Shown here one piece after another: positions 1 to 9,941 of a stretch of DNA of 64,000 nt. The stretch comes from Rhodopirellula sp. (GTDB lineage: Bacteria > Planctomycetota > Planctomycetia > Pirellulales > Pirellulaceae). Made by a program: the position numbers and the translations under genes. Positions within the stretch are counted from its first letter, which is position 1. Every line of letters starts with the position of its first letter. Below the pieces are notes generated by a model. The model had not been told where the DNA came from, made no database searches, and saw only the letters and a program-made list of their open reading frames with translations. Location: the NCBI GenBank assembly GCA_002701385.1, contig NZVD01000060.1, positions 237,046 through 301,045 on the forward strand, given 5' to 3'.

Positions 1-159
1 CTTTGGGGTTTATTTAAGTTGGGTGGAACTCAAACAAACGTCAATCTTATAGTTTTCGCCTTACAAAAAGATGCCACAAGATAGATAATCAAGTTGCACG
101 GACTGACGGACGAAATACGTGCATTGCTCCCCTCCTAAACTAACCCCCTCTAAATAATC
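1..159. other. Leader region before the first gene
   Basis: No coding region is visible here. The stretch carries a pyrimidine-rich tract just before the adaptor gene (CCCCTCCTAAAC, then CCCCCTCTAAA) and no clear Shine-Dalgarno sequence. It presumably holds the promoter and leader of the export operon, but I cannot name a specific element. Confidence 0.4.
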
Positions 160-2190
160 ATGTCTGCTCTACGTAAATCGAAAACGCTTGGTAACACCAA
201 CCTGATCTTTGTTCTCATTCTCGGCTCCATTGGTGGCGTCGGGTACTATGCCTGGAGCATGCTGCAAAGTGCGATTGAGCCCGAAGAAGTATTGAACTTT
301 CAGTTCAGTGAAGCCAAGCGTGAATTGTTCACTCACACCATTCGAGAAACCGGCGATATTGAGTCGGCTCAGAATGAAGAAATCAAGTGTGAAGTTCGCT
401 CGCCAGGCGGAGTAGAAATCATTTCGGTAGTGGATGAGGGGGTCGTCGTTAAGGAAGGCGACCTATTAGTCGAGCTTGACACGTCCACTTTGGAAGACCA
501 ACAACAGGCACAGCAGGTTGTGGTAAACGGGGCCGAATCCACCAAGACGTCAACTTCCGCGGCTCTACGTCAGGCTGAGATTAGCAAACAGGAATACACC
601 GATGGTACATTCAAAACCAACGAGCAGACTATTGAGTCCAACATCCTGATTGCAAAGCAGAACCTTTCACAGGCACAGGATCAGGCTGCCTTCAGTGAAC
701 GTCTGGCCGCCAAAGGCTTCGTGACACAGCAGCAATTGTCAGCCGACCGTTTTGCCGTACAGCGATCCCAATTGGATCTTGCTCTTCAGGAGACTCAACT
801 TAAAACTCTCCGGGAAATCACTCGAGAAAAAATGCTTGTCGGGTTTGATGCCGACATCGAGACTCGTAAAGCAGCTCTAGAAGCAGCAACCAAAAACTAT
901 GACGAAGAGCTGAAGAAGCTCGAAGAAATTAATGAGATGCTCAAGAAGTGTACGATCGTGGCTCCAAAAGCTGGAACCGTCGTCCACGCTAATTACCAAT
1001 ACGGTGATCAGTCCTTTACGGTTGAACCCGGAGCAACTGTTCGGGAGCGTCAGACCATTATCCGTCTCCCTGACCTGGATCAGCTTCAGGTTAAAACGCC
1101 TATTGCTGAAGGGAAAATCGCTAGTGTCCGTGAAGGTCTGCCTGTGAAGATCAAAGTGGGTGCTTTAGAGGACCGTGCATTCGAAGGTTCGGTCACAAGC
1201 ATTAATCGTTATGCCGAACGCCAACACTGGTCGCAAAAGGTTAAACGCTTTGCTACCTTCATTAAGATTGAAGGTGACAGTGAGGGAGCTCGAGTCGGCC
1301 TCTCCGCCGATGTCGAAATCACTGTTAGCCAACAGCCTGATAAACTCCAAATCCCTGTGCAATGTCTGCACGAGGATAACGGACAACAATTTGTATTAGT
1401 GCGTGTGCCCTATGATGCAAATAATCCACTCCACAGCGAAGCCTACGGTCGTAAGCTAGGAGAGGAAGGAGAGGAATTCTCGGTTGAAGCACAGATGATC
1501 GAATACGAAGCAAGTAACGATAAGGTGCTGGTCGTGACCGATGACTCCGGGATTAAAAAAGGTGATCAAATCGTACAGAATCCTCGAGACAATTCTGACT
1601 TCCTAAGAAATCTAGTCTCTCATCATCGCGCTCGAGTTGCCATGAAACGATTCTCGCCAGACAAAAATGAATACGGTCGACTGACCAAAGCTGACATCGA
1701 ACGCATGAATCTCGAGTTGGGTTACGAAGGTATTAGTAACATTGGGAGTGCTGACAGTAATGAAGACCGCGCGATCGACATTCAGGAATTGACTGCTTTC
1801 ATCACCAAGACTCAAGATCTGCTTATTCCGCTTGAAGATCAATCCGTGATTGAAGCCAATGGCCAGCAAGCTCCCGAGACCAAAGAAGAAAAAGAGGCTC
1901 GTTATAAAAAGCAAGCCGAAGAGGGAGCTACTAAAGTATTGGACAATTTTGATAAGAATGATGACGATGTTATTGACGCTGACGAGTTAACGAAAGCTGG
2001 AGGTTTCGCGGAGTTCCTTAAATTAGGTGACACGAACAAAGATGGCAGTATCTCCAAAGAGGAGCTCATTGCCGGTGGCATTAAACGAGCTAAAGACGAA
2101 GAAGCAAAAGCTGCCGCTGGAGACAAAAAGTCTGCAGGTGGCGGTGGACGACCCGGTGGTGGACGACCCGGCGGTGGAGGAGCAAAATAG
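160..2190 (+). CDS. HlyD/MacA-family periplasmic adaptor with C-terminal EF-hand-like loops
   Basis: Membrane-fusion (adaptor) subunit of a tripartite MacAB-like exporter. A single membrane segment lies at about residues 14-33. It is followed by a biotinyl-lipoyl-like half around residues 75-110, a long Gln/Ala/Glu-rich coiled-coil hairpin at about 110-260, and the second lipoyl and beta-barrel parts to about 400. At 676 residues it is far longer than MacA (about 370). The extra C-terminal part contains four EF-hand-like calcium loops, near residues 501, 532, 598 (DKNDDDVIDADE) and 624 (DTNKDGSISKEE), and ends in a Gly/Arg/Pro-rich tail. The stop codon directly abuts the ATG of the ATPase gene, so the genes are surely cotranscribed. 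The adaptor role is well supported by family and neighbours; calcium binding is inferred from the loops. Confidence 0.9.
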   Translation: MSALRKSKTLGNTNLIFVLILGSIGGVGYYAWSMLQSAIEPEEVLNFQFSEAKRELFTHTIRETGDIESAQNEEIKCEVRSPGGVEIISVVDEGVVVKEGDLLVELDTSTLEDQQQAQQVVVNGAESTKTSTSAALRQAEISKQEYTDGTFKTNEQTIESNILIAKQNLSQAQDQAAFSERLAAKGFVTQQQLSADRFAVQRSQLDLALQETQLKTLREITREKMLVGFDADIETRKAALEAATKNYDEELKKLEEINEMLKKCTIVAPKAGTVVHANYQYGDQSFTVEPGATVRERQTIIRLPDLDQLQVKTPIAEGKIASVREGLPVKIKVGALEDRAFEGSVTSINRYAERQHWSQKVKRFATFIKIEGDSEGARVGLSADVEITVSQQPDKLQIPVQCLHEDNGQQFVLVRVPYDANNPLHSEAYGRKLGEEGEEFSVEAQMIEYEASNDKVLVVTDDSGIKKGDQIVQNPRDNSDFLRNLVSHHRARVAMKRFSPDKNEYGRLTKADIERMNLELGYEGISNIGSADSNEDRAIDIQELTAFITKTQDLLIPLEDQSVIEANGQQAPETKEEKEARYKKQAEEGATKVLDNFDKNDDDVIDADELTKAGGFAEFLKLGDTNKDGSISKEELIAGGIKRAKDEEAKAAAGDKKSAGGGGRPGGGRPGGGGAK

Positions 2191-3069
2191 ATGGCCACAA
2201 CGGCACTGTCTGTTAAAGATTTAACAAAAGACTACATCACCAAATCCGAGACTGTCCATGCGTTGCGAGGTGTCTCCTTTGAAGTTCCCGAAGGTGATTA
2301 CGTGGCAATTATGGGCCCTTCAGGGTCAGGTAAGAGTACACTGCTAAACCTGATCGGTTGCTTGGACAAGCCAACAACTGGTGATCTGTTACTCGGCGAA
2401 GACAACATCTTCTACATGAATGACAATCAATTGTCAGACATCCGCGCGAGCCGTATTGGGTTCGTATTCCAAAGTTACAACCTGATCGCCCAGCTTAGTG
2501 TGGTAGAAAACATTCAGGTTCCACTCTATTACCAGGGCAAGCTAAACCGGCAAACCTATCGCCGCTGTGTGGAACTCGCCGGATTGGTTGGACTTGGAGA
2601 TCGACTTGACCACCGACCTACTCAATTGTCCGGTGGGCAGCAACAACGTGTGGCTATCGCGCGTAGCTTAGTTAATGATCCCTACTACGTCTTGGCTGAC
2701 GAATCGACTGGGAACCTCGACACAAAGACTACGGAAGAAATTCTCACTCTTTACGAACGTTTGAATGATGAGGGCAAAACCATCATCATGGTGACGCACG
2801 AAGATGACGTAGCGATGCGAACCAAGCGAGTCATTCGTCTTCGTGACGGCCTGATTGTTTCCGATGAATTGAATCACGACCGACTGCGGTTCACCGACAA
2901 AGAGACGGGCGAAATTATCCCTGAAAACAGCTGGGAGATTCTCGAACTCAACGCCAAACAGTCACAAGCAGCCAATGCACCAGATACAGCATCAGAAGCC
3001 GAATGGTTCGACGACTCCACCAATCAAGAAAGCGATGATGAACACCTCACGCTGGGAGACAACGGTTAA
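2191..3069 (+). CDS. MacB/LolD-type ABC transporter ATP-binding protein
   Basis: ATPase subunit of the export system. Walker A is GPSGSGKST at residues 42-50, the ABC signature is LSGGQQQR near residue 147, and Walker B continues as LADESTGNLD, where the usual proline after DE is serine. The core matches the roughly 225-residue LolD/MacB ATPases. A further 65 residues, acidic and probably disordered, extend the C-terminus and look lineage-specific. It starts immediately after the adaptor stop codon and overlaps the permease start by one base, so the three genes form one operon. In E. coli MacB the ATPase and permease are fused; here they are separate. Confidence 0.93.
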   Translation: MATTALSVKDLTKDYITKSETVHALRGVSFEVPEGDYVAIMGPSGSGKSTLLNLIGCLDKPTTGDLLLGEDNIFYMNDNQLSDIRASRIGFVFQSYNLIAQLSVVENIQVPLYYQGKLNRQTYRRCVELAGLVGLGDRLDHRPTQLSGGQQQRVAIARSLVNDPYYVLADESTGNLDTKTTEEILTLYERLNDEGKTIIMVTHEDDVAMRTKRVIRLRDGLIVSDELNHDRLRFTDKETGEIIPENSWEILELNAKQSQAANAPDTASEAEWFDDSTNQESDDEHLTLGDNG

Positions 3070-4394
3070 TGGCATATCTCAAGAGCTGGATGCGGACCAT
3101 TCAGCTGGGTATCAAAAGCTTGTTGCTACACCCAATGCGGTCCATGCTGACCGTACTAGGGATTTTCATCGGTGTCGCATCGGTAATCTGGCTGCTTGCG
3201 ATCGGTGAAGGCATTAGCCAGGAAGCGCAGCGACAAATCGAATCGCTGGGAGCTCAAAATGTCATTGTCCGATCGATCAAGCCTCAAAACGTAGACGGTA
3301 TTCTTGCCGAATACGGATTAACGGTTACTGAATTCAACATGATCAAGGAAACCGTCCCTGCCGTTGTAAGTGCCGTACCGATTCGGGAAGTAGCTTTTGG
3401 TTTCAGCTTTGAAGACAAAGAAGTCGACGGCCGGATTGTCGGCTCAACGACGGCTTATTACGATGCAACTAAGCTGGAATTGGATCGTGGACGCTTTCTC
3501 TCAGGAAGTGATCTGGCGAAGCACAAAGATTTTTGTGTGCTTTCTCATGACATCGCCAATGAATTATTCCCCTATCAGGATCCAATCGGGAAGTCGATCC
3601 GCCTTAAGGACCGAACAGATCTATTCGAAGTTATTGGCGTTCTTAAACAAAGAGGAACTTCGGCAGGAATCGGTGGTTCCTTAGCAGCCGAAGACTTTAC
3701 GAAGGATGTCTACATTCCGTTTACCACGTTTAACACTCGTATGGGCCGCGAGATTTTTAGGTCAGTCGGCGGATCCTTTGGTGGTGAAAAGGTTGAGCTC
3801 CATCAGGCGACCTTTCAGGTGTCGTCGATCGAACAGGTGATGCCAGCTTACAACCTAATTAAAGATGCACTGCGGCATCATGATGAAGATCAGGATATTA
3901 GTATCGTGGTACCCCTCGAGCTGCTCGAGCAAGCCAAAAATACCCGACTTATGTTTATGGTCTTTATGGGCGTCATCGCCGGTGTCTCGTTATTGGTTGG
4001 AGGCATTGGAATTATGAATATCATGTTGGCTACAGTCACAGAACGTACACGTGAAATCGGTATTCGTCGCGCCCTTGGTGCTCGCCAGTCTGCCATCATC
4101 CGCCAATTCCTAGTCGAGACTATTACTCTCTCTATCGTCGGTGGCCTCGTTGGTATTGTTGCGGGATTCCTCGGCCCCACGATAGTCATCTGGGGACGTC
4201 AAATTCTCTACAAATACTTTCCTGACCAAATGTCAGGGCTTCCTCCTGAAATCCAATCCATGACCCCTCAAATCGTAGAAGCTTCGATTCCCATTTCATT
4301 TGGAATCGCGGTAGTGGTAGGGACGATTTTCGGCGTCTATCCCGCAATCCGTGCGGCAAAGATGGATCCAATCGAAGCCTTGCGTCACGAATAA
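3069..4394 (+). CDS. MacB-type ABC transporter permease
   Basis: Permease of the same exporter, 441 residues. It has the type VII layout: one N-terminal membrane segment (about residues 25-47), a large extracytoplasmic MacB_PCD-like domain (about 50-280), then three C-terminal membrane segments. The coupling-helix region TERTREIGIRRALGAR and the C-terminal PAIRAAKMDPIEALRHE are family hallmarks. Its start overlaps the ATPase stop (TAATG). It probably drives export of a small molecule or peptide, or a lipid-related process, through an outer-membrane partner that is not in this window. It converges on bioF with only two bases between the stop codons. Confidence 0.93.
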   Translation: MAYLKSWMRTIQLGIKSLLLHPMRSMLTVLGIFIGVASVIWLLAIGEGISQEAQRQIESLGAQNVIVRSIKPQNVDGILAEYGLTVTEFNMIKETVPAVVSAVPIREVAFGFSFEDKEVDGRIVGSTTAYYDATKLELDRGRFLSGSDLAKHKDFCVLSHDIANELFPYQDPIGKSIRLKDRTDLFEVIGVLKQRGTSAGIGGSLAAEDFTKDVYIPFTTFNTRMGREIFRSVGGSFGGEKVELHQATFQVSSIEQVMPAYNLIKDALRHHDEDQDISIVVPLELLEQAKNTRLMFMVFMGVIAGVSLLVGGIGIMNIMLATVTERTREIGIRRALGARQSAIIRQFLVETITLSIVGGLVGIVAGFLGPTIVIWGRQILYKYFPDQMSGLPPEIQSMTPQIVEASIPISFGIAVVVGTIFGVYPAIRAAKMDPIEALRHE

Positions 4395-4396
4395 TT

Positions 4397-5596
4397 TTAC
4401 ACCAACCCGGCAACGAGTCGATCCAATTGGGTTGACGTATGTTGGCTGCTAAGACTAATACGCAGCAGACTCTCTTGCTGCGGCACGGTCGGTGGCCGAA
4501 TCGCCGGGACGTTCATTCCGGCTTCACGAAGACTCAACGAAAGCTGTAGTGCTTTCTCCGGATGCCCGAGCATGATCGGTATTATTTGGCTATTCCCATC
4601 CTCCGCACCAGCATCGCCGTTTGATATTAATCCGGCTTCTCGCAATGCACTAACCAGATGCCCGACATTAGATAAAAGCAATTCTCTACGCTGTGGCTCG
4701 GCGGCCACACGTTTCAATGCCAATACTCCAGCTCGAGCACACACGGCCGGCATCGCGGTCGAGTAGATATAGGGCCTCGCTTTATTCACTAATAGGTCTA
4801 TCAATAACCGGCTACCGGTAATAAACCCTCCAATAGAACCTAGTGCTTTGCTCAAAGTACCAACAGAAACATCGATCGCTGCTTCGCATCCAAAATGCTC
4901 TGCTAAACCTCGACCATTTTCCCCAAACACGCCGGTCGCGTGAGCCTCGTCTACCATAAGCATTGCATTGTGCGTCTCTGCCAATTCAGCCAATTGCGGT
5001 AACTTTGCGAAATCACCATCCATACTAAACAGCGTGTCGGTCACGATCAGCCGACGCCGCACGTCCGTAACCCCCGCTAGTAATTCCGAAAGATGATCAA
5101 TATCGTTGTGGCGATAAATCACTACATTGGCTTTCGAAAGGCGACAGCCATCGATGATACTGGCGTGATTTTTTGCGTCACTAAAGATAACATCACCGGC
5201 ACCTGTCAAAGCCGTAATCGCTCCTACATTGGCGGCATACCCGGTCGAGAATGCCAAAGCAGCTTCGGCATGTTTGAAACACGACAGCTCTTGTTCAAGC
5301 TCCTGATGAGCTTCGGTTCGGCCTGTTATTAGCGGGCTGGCTCCGCTACCCCAATTGGTATTCCAAATCGGATCCTGATGAAGTTCCTTGGAAAGTTCAC
5401 CTGCGAGTCCCAGATAGTCATTGCTTGAGAAATCAATCAGCAATTGTCCATTGAGTTCAATGGTCTTGGCTTGGCTTTGGAGGGAACGAACGCGCTGTGT
5501 ACGTAACAAGCCGGCCTGTTTTCTTGCCGAAAGCTCATCATCAATCCAAGCCTGACGGTCTTGGTTGCTTCGTTCATTCTGAGGTGCTAGGGACAT
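4397..5596 (-). CDS. bioF: 8-amino-7-oxononanoate synthase (KAPA synthase)
   Basis: PLP-dependent alpha-oxoamine synthase, 399 residues, condensing pimeloyl-ACP/CoA with alanine in biotin synthesis. Visible hallmarks are NDYLGLA near the N-terminus, the GSGASPLITG substrate-binding loop, VDEAHATGVFGENGRG, and the Schiff-base lysine in SVGTLSKALGSIGG. Other family members (glycine C-acetyltransferase, ALA synthase) share the fold, but the length and N-terminal form fit BioF best. No other bio genes are nearby. It is transcribed toward, and almost abuts, the MacB-like permease. Confidence 0.88.
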   Translation of the reverse strand: MSLAPQNERSNQDRQAWIDDELSARKQAGLLRTQRVRSLQSQAKTIELNGQLLIDFSSNDYLGLAGELSKELHQDPIWNTNWGSGASPLITGRTEAHQELEQELSCFKHAEAALAFSTGYAANVGAITALTGAGDVIFSDAKNHASIIDGCRLSKANVVIYRHNDIDHLSELLAGVTDVRRRLIVTDTLFSMDGDFAKLPQLAELAETHNAMLMVDEAHATGVFGENGRGLAEHFGCEAAIDVSVGTLSKALGSIGGFITGSRLLIDLLVNKARPYIYSTAMPAVCARAGVLALKRVAAEPQRRELLLSNVGHLVSALREAGLISNGDAGAEDGNSQIIPIMLGHPEKALQLSLSLREAGMNVPAIRPPTVPQQESLLRISLSSQHTSTQLDRLVAGLV

Positions 5597-5785
5597 CCAG
5601 TCTCAACAGTTCTAAAAACGTTGGTGGCCATTCTTAAAATAGATTGTAGACATTTCCCTTCCTTCTATAAATCACATCACCTTTGGCTAGACCCCGTAAA
5701 GCGGAATGTTTTAGAATACCTGTTGCGTTTAATAGCAAGGCTTTTCATAAACGCCTTCATCACTTCAACTAAGGTCCTACCAGTT

Positions 5786-7801
5786 ATGACGAATTCATTG
5801 CGTGATTCCTTTATCTGCTTGTGCTCCATTGGTGTACTGGCATTTGCGGGCTGTTCTTCAGACGACGAAACGGTTCAAACGAACACAAACTCCACAGATA
5901 CCGCTGGAGTAAACTCCACCGACGTTGATAGTATCGATACGACACAACCGTTTGTGCTGGGCGACCTGACGGAACCATTTGATGCACCGACTTTAGAAGA
6001 ACTGCGTGATTCTACCGAATGGATTGATAAGCCGGTTGTTGATGTTTACGAACTCATGACTGACCGTAAAGAAAATGAGCCTGCCCTGCTCTCGGCGGGC
6101 GAAGCCCTAGCACTAAGAAATAACACCCCCGAGGATAACGACAAAATTGTATCCGGATTGGGCACTCTGCCTGTCGATGGCGAAGTCGATTATTCAGCAT
6201 CGTGGACACGTCATACGGCCGGAGACATTAAGAGTACGAATCCACTCATGGCGAGTTCTACCGCCGAATTCGACGTTGGAGGGTTGATTAACCTATCTCT
6301 ATTTTCGTTTGACTGGAATTTCACACCCTATGCGAATACCGATACGGTTGTTTCCTGGCAAACATCAAGCGATGGGCTCATGGACATGGTCATTATGCGC
6401 GATGATCTGACTTGGTCGGATGGCACCAGGATCACAGCTCACGACATTGAGTACTCATATCAGGTCATCATGACTTCTGCTATTCCCATTCCCGCAGTAC
6501 GCTCGGGTACTGACCAACTCAAAGGTGTGAAAGCATACGACGACCATACCGTGGTCTTCTTCCACAATGAGCCATTGGCGACGAATGTTTGGAATACGTT
6601 TTTCCCATTTATCCCAAAACATAAGTTTATTGATACAATCTCAGACGATCCAACGCTGGCAAGTAGCCCGGCCCACGTCGAACTGGATTTGAATCCTGTA
6701 ACAGCCGGTGCTTACACGATCTCAAAACGAGAACGTGGTCAGGAAATCGTTCTGAAACGTCGTGACTCGTACCATACCGTAAATGGAGAGCAAGTTCGGC
6801 GAAAACCACATTTCGAAACCGTACGTTTTAAGATCATCGAAAATCCAAATACCGCCCTGCTCTCAATGAAGAAAGGGGATCTCGAAGAAATGATGCTCAC
6901 GCCTGAGCAATGGAAGTCACAAACGAATGACGACGAGTTTTATAAATTCAATACGAAGTCATATGCTCTGGAATGGGTTTACTATTACTTCGGCTGGAAT
7001 TTCCGCTCGCCATTCTTTAAAGACAAGCGGGTTCGTCAGGCGATGGGCTATGCCTTTAATCATCAGGAATTACTTGAAAAGCATCGATTCGGGATGGACG
7101 AAGCTTCCACTGGAATCTTTCACCGCACGTCACCCTGGGCTCCGAAAGTAGCTCTAGAAGCTTATCAACAAGATTTAGATAAGGCCGAGGAACTTTTGGC
7201 AGAAGCCGGTTGGGAAGATACCGATAACGATGGAATCCTTGATAATATCGTCGAATTCGATAACGACTTTGACGGCACTCCGGAAGGCAAGACCCGACGA
7301 CCATTTGAGTTTACGATTCTGACAAGTAACCGGCCAGACCGAATCGCTATCTGTACGTTGCTACAGGAAAATCTCGACCAAATTGGTATTCGATGTAACG
7401 TAAAACCTGTGGAATTCACGACTCTTCAAGCAACCATGCGGGAACACAAATTTCATGCTGTTTTTGCCGGCTGGGGGACAGGTGCTGACCCGGACACCTC
7501 GGAAAACCTCTGGACGACCAAAGCTATTGATAACGGTCGGAACTATGGCTGTTACTCTAATCCCGAAATCGACAAGTTGTTTGAACAAGGAAAGCGTGAG
7601 TTGGAGCTAGAGGAACGACGCAAAGTCTATCAAAAGATTCATCTCACGCTATGGGAAGACCAACCCTATACGTGGCTCTATTTCAGAAATGCGTATTATG
7701 GCTTTAACAAGTCGCTTCGTGGATATAACTACAGTCCGAGAGGACCTTATAATTATGGTCCTGGTGAATCGACTATTTTCAAACCCGCTGCAATGCAGTA
7801 A
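5786..7801 (+). CDS. Peptide ABC transporter substrate-binding lipoprotein (family 5)
   Basis: Extracellular solute-binding protein of the peptide importer. I place the start at the ATG at 5786 because it gives a clean lipoprotein signal peptide with lipobox LAFAGC; the reading frame stays open upstream to 5621 but that part looks untranslated. The mature protein begins with an acidic Ser/Thr/Asp-rich linker. It then shows family-5 features such as MVIMRDDLTWSDGTRITAHD, the Gly/Trp-rich region around YYYFGWNFRSPFFKDKRVRQ, and WGTGADPDT. With 671 residues it is longer than OppA/DppA and closer to YejA-like proteins. It is first in an operon of four genes. The ligand is most likely an oligopeptide, but the sequence does not fix it. 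Confidence 0.9.
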   Translation: MTNSLRDSFICLCSIGVLAFAGCSSDDETVQTNTNSTDTAGVNSTDVDSIDTTQPFVLGDLTEPFDAPTLEELRDSTEWIDKPVVDVYELMTDRKENEPALLSAGEALALRNNTPEDNDKIVSGLGTLPVDGEVDYSASWTRHTAGDIKSTNPLMASSTAEFDVGGLINLSLFSFDWNFTPYANTDTVVSWQTSSDGLMDMVIMRDDLTWSDGTRITAHDIEYSYQVIMTSAIPIPAVRSGTDQLKGVKAYDDHTVVFFHNEPLATNVWNTFFPFIPKHKFIDTISDDPTLASSPAHVELDLNPVTAGAYTISKRERGQEIVLKRRDSYHTVNGEQVRRKPHFETVRFKIIENPNTALLSMKKGDLEEMMLTPEQWKSQTNDDEFYKFNTKSYALEWVYYYFGWNFRSPFFKDKRVRQAMGYAFNHQELLEKHRFGMDEASTGIFHRTSPWAPKVALEAYQQDLDKAEELLAEAGWEDTDNDGILDNIVEFDNDFDGTPEGKTRRPFEFTILTSNRPDRIAICTLLQENLDQIGIRCNVKPVEFTTLQATMREHKFHAVFAGWGTGADPDTSENLWTTKAIDNGRNYGCYSNPEIDKLFEQGKRELELEERRKVYQKIHLTLWEDQPYTWLYFRNAYYGFNKSLRGYNYSPRGPYNYGPGESTIFKPAAMQ

Positions 7802-7846
7802 GCTCCTGTTCTTGAAATTGAATATACTCTTCCATAGGGCATTTAT

Positions 7847-8839
7847 GTGGCTGGCTATTTAATACGTCGAGTCCTGCTGGGACTTTTGACGCTGCTACTC
7901 ATAACCATGGCAGTCTACGGTCTAATCCGTATGATGCCGGGTGATCCGCTGGCCACAGATGCCGCGATGATGAACCCAGAGAAAATGCCAAGCGCGGAAG
8001 ATCTGCAGCGCATGAAAGCAGTTTATGGATTGGATAAGTCCGTTCCTGAAGCGTACATCCATTGGCTCGGAAACATGTTTCAGGGTGATTTTGGCTCTAG
8101 CTTCGCGGAAAAAAAACCGGTCCTTGATGTCATCGGTGCGCGGGTCGTTAATACCTTAAAACTGACGGTCCCTTCGCTAGTACTTGCTTACTTGTTTGCC
8201 ATACCAATTGGACTGTTTTCGACGGCGCGAAGTGGCAAAGCGGATGAACGTTTGGTGGGCGTCGTTCTTTATATGCTTTATGCAATCCCTTCCTTCATCG
8301 CAGCATTGTTCTTGCAGCTGCTATTCGCCGTCAAACTCGAAGGTACAGCATTCGAATTGCCGCTGATGGGAATCAAAGGGGACGAATACGAATCACTCAC
8401 TGATGTACAAAAGGCGTGGGATCAATTATCGCACATGATTTTACCTGTGATTAGCTTCACCTACGTCAGCCTTGCTTACTACAGTCGCTTTATTAAAGCC
8501 AACATGGAAGAAGTGATTCGCCAGGATTACATTCGCACTGCCAAAGCGAAAGGGCTGGGACCGGTGAGAATCATGATTCACCATGCGTTTCGTAACACAT
8601 TAATTCCTTTTGTCACATTGCTGGGCCTATCACTGCCTGCCTTATTGGGCGGAGCAATCATTCTTGAGCAAGTATTTAACTGGCCTGGAATGGGACAACT
8701 ATATTTTCGCAGCATCTTAACTCGGGACTACCCCGTCATCATGGGGCTCACACTTGCCCTATCCGTATTAACATTACTCGGCCAACTGTTCGCCGACATG
8801 TTATACGCTTTTGTCGATCCAAGAATCTCATATAAGTAA
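7847..8839 (+). CDS. Peptide ABC transporter permease (OppB/YejB type)
   Basis: Inner-membrane permease of the importer, 330 residues with about six membrane segments. The N-terminal YLIRRVLLGLLTLL and PGDP are typical of the DppB/OppB family. The binding-protein-dependent (EAA) loop is visible in YIRTAKAKGLGPVRI, followed by HHAFRNTLIPFVTLLG. The start codon is GTG at 7847; an ATG two bases upstream is out of frame. Together with the next gene's form, the set resembles YejABEF. It lies 45 bases after the binding-protein gene. Confidence 0.92.
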   Translation: MAGYLIRRVLLGLLTLLLITMAVYGLIRMMPGDPLATDAAMMNPEKMPSAEDLQRMKAVYGLDKSVPEAYIHWLGNMFQGDFGSSFAEKKPVLDVIGARVVNTLKLTVPSLVLAYLFAIPIGLFSTARSGKADERLVGVVLYMLYAIPSFIAALFLQLLFAVKLEGTAFELPLMGIKGDEYESLTDVQKAWDQLSHMILPVISFTYVSLAYYSRFIKANMEEVIRQDYIRTAKAKGLGPVRIMIHHAFRNTLIPFVTLLGLSLPALLGGAIILEQVFNWPGMGQLYFRSILTRDYPVIMGLTLALSVLTLLGQLFADMLYAFVDPRISYK

Positions 8840-8853
8840 CTCGTCACAATACA

Positions 8854-9939
8854 TTGAAATCTTCTAATGCCAATCAAGAGACTAAGAAATCGCCAGGCTT
8901 CTGGCGGCAGGCCTGGTTGCGCTTCCGTCGGAAAAAGTTATCAATGTGTGCTCTTGGAATCGTCCTACTGCTCAGCATCATTGCCGTATGCTCCCCGATG
9001 ATTGCCGGGACAAAACCAATCGTCTGTAAGTACAAAGGCAATCTCTATTTCCCTTGCCTTTCCTACTTCAATGCGGACTGGGAGAACCCAGTCTTTCATA
9101 AGGACAAATTCCGCAAACGATACCCCAAGAATCTTAAGGAAAAGGATCCCGAAAGCTGGGCAATCTGGCCTTTAGTATTCCAGGACCCTTACCGCCCGGT
9201 ACGCGATAATGAGTGGGAAGAACGGCCCGGGAATCCCTATTCTGAAGGATCTCCTTCACGGCTCAATTTATTTGGAACATCCAAAGGCGTCGATGTATTT
9301 GCCAGCATGGTCCATGGAACTCGAATCGCCCTACTCGTCGGATTTGTTTCCACGGGGATTGCGGCAGCCATCGGCGTTATGGTCGGAGCAATCGCCGGAT
9401 ACTTTGGCGGTTGGGTCGACATCATTATCAGCCGTATCATTGAGTTAGTTATGTGTGTGCCCAGTATCGTATTGATCCTGGCACTGATGGCTCTGATTGA
9501 AAAACCCAACATCTGGATCATGATGGCCATCCTTGGTTTGACGAGTTGGACAGGTATGGCACGATTAACTCGAGCCGAATTCCTGAAACTAAAGGAATCT
9601 GAATTCGTAGCAGCGGCTAAAAGCATCGGAGCAGGAAGATTCAGAATCATGTTCCGCCACATTCTTCCCAATGCGCTTGCTCCCATCATGGTGCCAATCG
9701 TTTTCGGAATTGCAGCAGCGATCAAAGTCGAAGCTGGCTTAAGCCTGTTAGGGTTCGGTGCCCCGCCACCTAATCCCAGCTGGGGAACAACACTCAATGC
9801 CGGGATGACCAACTATACCGAATGGTGGCAAATTGTATTTCCAGGCATTGCCATTTTTATCACTATCCTCGCTTACAACTTAATCGGGGAAGGCCTGCAG
9901 GAAGCGACAGACCCGCGTCTTGCTGATCCTAAAGACTAA
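8854..9939 (+). CDS. Peptide ABC transporter permease (OppC/YejE type)
   Basis: Second inner-membrane permease, 361 residues. After the first membrane segment (about residues 33-52) comes an unusually long extracytoplasmic stretch (about 55-130) containing KYKGNLYFPCL. I recall this as characteristic of YejE-like proteins and absent from DppC. The EAA loop is AAAKSIGAGRFRIMFRHILP. The C-terminus GEGLQEATDPR is standard for the family. The start is TTG at 8854, 14 bases after the previous stop; no in-frame ATG fits near the N-terminus. It pairs with the preceding permease to form the channel. Confidence 0.92.
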   Translation: MKSSNANQETKKSPGFWRQAWLRFRRKKLSMCALGIVLLLSIIAVCSPMIAGTKPIVCKYKGNLYFPCLSYFNADWENPVFHKDKFRKRYPKNLKEKDPESWAIWPLVFQDPYRPVRDNEWEERPGNPYSEGSPSRLNLFGTSKGVDVFASMVHGTRIALLVGFVSTGIAAAIGVMVGAIAGYFGGWVDIIISRIIELVMCVPSIVLILALMALIEKPNIWIMMAILGLTSWTGMARLTRAEFLKLKESEFVAAAKSIGAGRFRIMFRHILPNALAPIMVPIVFGIAAAIKVEAGLSLLGFGAPPPNPSWGTTLNAGMTNYTEWWQIVFPGIAIFITILAYNLIGEGLQEATDPRLADPKD

Positions 9940-9941
9940 TC

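Noticed and set aside
1902-2198. A 98-residue Pro-rich minus-strand open frame
   Set aside because: Reverse complement of the Gly-rich tail codons of the adaptor protein, an artefact of low complexity.
9237-9812. A 191-residue minus-strand open frame opposite the YejE-like permease
   Set aside because: Met/Ile/Pro/Ala-rich antisense shadow of membrane-segment codons; the plus strand is clearly a permease.
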